From Lingula anatina (Eukaryota > Brachiopoda > Lingulata > Lingulida > Lingulidae), in assembly GCF_001039355.2 (NCBI RefSeq), contig NW_019773678.1:7452-62011 (forward strand): a stretch of 54,560 nucleotides of DNA. The letters are read 5' to 3'. Of this stretch, positions 36,088-54,560 are shown one piece after another (position 1 is the first letter of the stretch; each line of letters starts with the position of its first letter). The notes below the pieces were generated by a model. The model worked only from the letters and a program-made list of their open reading frames with translations. It was not told the DNA's origin and ran no database searches. The position numbers were made by a program, and so were the translations under genes.

Positions 36088-37707
36088 CATTCTTTATTTG
36101 CATTTGTATGTACATTTATTGTATTTCATTTTTTTTTTAGATTCGTTGTTTCATTATTGTGGTGTATTTATTTATTGTTATTATTTTTCTGTTTGTTTAG
36201 TTTCACCACTAGCGATATTGCTACCACTACCGATATCACTTGGTTACATCATTACGTAGCGCGTGAAGAATAAAGGTGAACTTTATAGATGTTTGCGTTT
36301 TTTTTTCTTGATTGTGTTAGTTGCGCTGTTTCCTAGCTGCGACCAGCTTTGTATGGATAGGTGTCAAGAGACTAGTACTGGATACAGGTAAGATTGTTAT
36401 ACCTATTACAAATTAATTGGAAAGAAATAGCTGTGACGATCGATAGCGGTGCTATTAATTATCTCTCTTTGCCTGAGAGTGTGTTTGTAATTCACTTCTT
36501 GACAGCTTATTATGAACTAACAATTAACAATTAAGATGCTGTTACACTTTAGATTTAAAGAACATCGGACGCCTCTTCCATTTAGTTGCAATTAAAACCT
36601 TTCCACTGTCGTTAAAAACTACTTTGAATCGGTTGCTTATGACGGTAAGAGTGCAAAAAGTGGGTAAAGAAAACAAAGCGACTGCTTGAAGTGGCGAACA
36701 AGGCCTTTATTTGCTCAGCGATCAATCATACCTAAGCTTTTGCATCGTATTTATTTTGCGTGTGCAAGAAAATGTCCTGAAACCACTAGAGCTTGCTTTG
36801 AATAGTAAAAAGAGTATTCATTATTGTAAATATACTTGTAAACCTACCCCTCCCCCCCCCCCCCCCGGGTAGTTCGATACATCATTGTATTCTGTGGAGC
36901 AATGCAAAGTAATGGAAGGATTTTAAATACAGATTTTACGTCAACCATAGTATAAACTGCTATGCCATAGTCTACACAAATGTGGACCGAAATAAATAAA
37001 TAAATATATGATAAACGTTTTACTTATATTCAAAAACACATCCCTGTTCCTGATGACACAAGAGACCTTTCTTTCCTAACAATAATAACGATAGCAATGT
37101 TACATTTGTGTCATTTAAAAATATATCATGATTAAGTTACTTCCCTTTTAATATTCCATTTATTTCATACGGTTTTAAAAGAATATCTGTGATTTTCTAG
37201 ATCTCATTATTATGCTAATGCATATGAGACGTGATTAAGCGCAGTGTTATTTATGTAAGACATTTGTTTTAAATCACACTATAGGGCCATTCAGAATAGA
37301 TGATCCGGGTACTAACTGATCCGCTGACTAAATATGGCCACCCCACTTCAAAAGCGATGTCGCTAATTCCAAGATGGTCTCCCCACCTCCACACGCGCCG
37401 TCGCTGGAGGGGCTTGGGAATTGAATCTCGGAGCCAAAATTTAATTCCATTTATGGTGCACGTGGAGGCGGGGACCATCGGGCATCTTGCCTAAAATAAT
37501 GCAGGCAAACACACATTTTTACTCAACTAAATATGGGTTTACCTTACTCTAAACTTTTCATTGGAAACACAACAGAAGATTGTCTGCTAATATCAATCGT
37601 TACTGTCCCTCACAACGCAGAGAAAAAAAAAACAAAAAACAAAAAAACATTGCCATGCGCAGATGCATGCCATCGACCAGAGTGAGATTTACCTGGCTAA
37701 GGTGAAG
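35139..37707. other. Upstream region of the right gene
   Basis: Contains the dispersed repeat at 36020-36290, a poly(C) run near 36850 and otherwise AT-rich sequence. TTGCCATGC at 37650 precedes exon 1 by about 50 bases. Confidence 0.5.
36020..36290 (+). repeat. Dispersed repeat with CT tract and AATAAA-like end
   Basis: A (CT)n tract at about 36055-36083 is followed by sequence shared with 49929-50172, ending GAATAAAGGTGAACTTTATAGATG. No clear target duplication was found. Confidence 0.55.
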
Positions 37708-53259
<15,552 letters not shown>

Positions 53260-54328
53260 GTATTGTTTCTTCGTCTGTCTGCCTGTCTGTCTTTCCGACT
53301 AAATTTCAAACCCTTATATCCTTGTAACTGACTCACACTCGGTGTGGTTAATTTATATACCTGTATTTATTTTAATCATTATTATTATTAAATTTGTCAC
53401 CCTGTAATTAACGATGAAAAGTAAAGAGATAGAATGACATTAGACAAATAATAAAATACAGCATGGTTACTGTTTCAGTAACGTATGCTTCTACATGTAG
53501 TTATGTGGTTACTGTAATTGGAAATATACCCCCTTGAAAAAGAAATAATATACTTTTTAATAAGTATGCTAAACACAACTTATCCTGATTTAATTTAGTG
53601 GCATTTTATATTGAGTAATGGCAACACCTGGTTTTGTCTGTAAACTAGAACGTACACAACGCCGTGGTATAGCGGTTTGACAAGTAAAGGATGAAATAGA
53701 ACAACAGATCGTAAATTGAACTAGAATAGACGAGACCATCCCCAGCTTACCACATATATTATAATGCAGATAGACCAACAGCTGTCCCACTACTTTTCGA
53801 AATCCAGTCCCAACGCCTTAAACACTGAGATGTCACAAATGACACAGACGCGGGAAGACAGAACAAAGGAACAGAGACAAAACACCAATTAGAAGGCGTC
53901 ATAGAGAGTCATAGCTAGTCAAGACAAGACAAGACAAGACAACTCATCGGGTGCTCATTTAGCCATATTTATATCTGCAAATCTAACAGAAATACATCCA
54001 TAGTTACTATTGAACTTAAACGGGAAATCATATATTAGACCCCATAATGTGACCTGCAGTTTGACTTTTGACCTACCTTTAACCATAAAGTGTACTTTGC
54101 AAAATTTCCAACCCATATATGCCCGAAACTGGCAGAGATACACCAATATCTTGTGTTTCTGAGTGTATAGTGTTAGGTACCGATGGTTTATCTGTCCTTC
54201 CGACTTATTGGTGCTAGGTACTGTTTGCGTATATCTGTCTGTCTTCGTCTGGGTAGGGCTAGGTACTGTGTGTCTGCCTGTCTGTCTGTCTTTCCGACTG
54301 ATTAAAGCTAAGGATGCTGTCTGCCTCG

Positions 54329-54330
<2 letters not shown>

Positions 54331-54402
<72 letters not shown>
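54331..54402. repeat. (CT)n(TG)n compound microsatellite
   Basis: The complement of the (CA)n(GA)n tract at 17822-17882. Its presence in both arms shows that it predates the duplication. Confidence 0.9.
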
Positions 54403-54560
54403 TGAGTCTGCCTGTCTGATGTCTCTCTGACTGGTGTGTTTGACAAAGAAATATGTGTGTACAATTTAATCATTATCTCAATGTAATCCTCACTTATAAG
54501 AAGATCAGTGTATGTTCATTTATTATTTAACATCTTACTAATGGTTTTGAATAAAGGGAA

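Noticed and set aside
36337-36387. Possible 51-base Cys-rich exon (CDQLCMDRCQETSTGYR) downstream of the orphan Ly6 exon
   Set aside because: The phase does not fit the phase-0 donor at 32775, there is no CC-x4-CN motif, and such a short exon could arise by chance.
54163-54405. Open frames through (CT)n(TG)n and the opposite Thr/His-rich frame
   Set aside because: They are translations of microsatellite and duplicated intron sequence.

Overview
The window is animal nuclear DNA, most likely from a marine invertebrate (mollusc-like or another non-vertebrate; the species cannot be fixed from sequence alone). It has short phase-matched exons with GT/AG borders, long introns, AT-rich sequence, many microsatellites, Tc1-type and LINE fragments, and many small inverted-repeat elements with TAA/TTA or TA target duplications. 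No bacterial-type gene, rRNA, tRNA or CRISPR array was seen.

The main content is two head-to-head genes for secreted or surface proteins built from group A scavenger receptor cysteine-rich (SRCR) domains. The minus-strand gene (29521 down to 9536) appears complete. Fourteen coding exons, all with compatible phases and 2193 coding bases in total, give about 730 residues: signal peptide, five SRCR domains (each split over two exons), a Thr/Pro linker, a Ly6/uPAR (three-finger) domain and a C-terminal hydrophobic tail suited to a GPI anchor. The plus-strand gene starts at 37708 and runs off the right edge after the first half of its fourth SRCR domain.

The two genes lie in the arms of a large inverted duplication (about 17.66-27.56 kb against 44.44-54.56 kb). 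Exons, introns and even microsatellites match in reverse orientation. Each arm carries its own later insertions: a Tc1 element, a MITE and a 1.1 kb segment with a decayed first exon on the left; a 1.2 kb MITE composite and a 2.2 kb transposon nest on the right.

Between the two first exons (29.5-37.7 kb) lie an orphan Ly6 exon on the plus strand, a 0.6 kb-spaced direct duplication and a nest of MITEs. Four copies of the signal-peptide exon exist: two intact (29.5 and 37.7 kb) and two broken (24.0 and 5.85 kb). The three minus-strand copies share upstream sequence that includes an RFX X-box-like palindrome. At the left end a probable CUB exon (2385-2524) may belong to another minus-strand gene of the same family.

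The rest is mobile-element debris: a LINE reverse-transcriptase pseudogene (10.98-12.83 kb), a split Tc1 remnant (13.7-15.36 kb) interrupted by an element with reiterated CCGATACTCCCCC-type ends, a foldback Tc1 derivative (42.4-43.8 kb) and a palindromic satellite (39.07-41.83 kb). Two assembly gaps are present (15358-15883 and 42153-42172).
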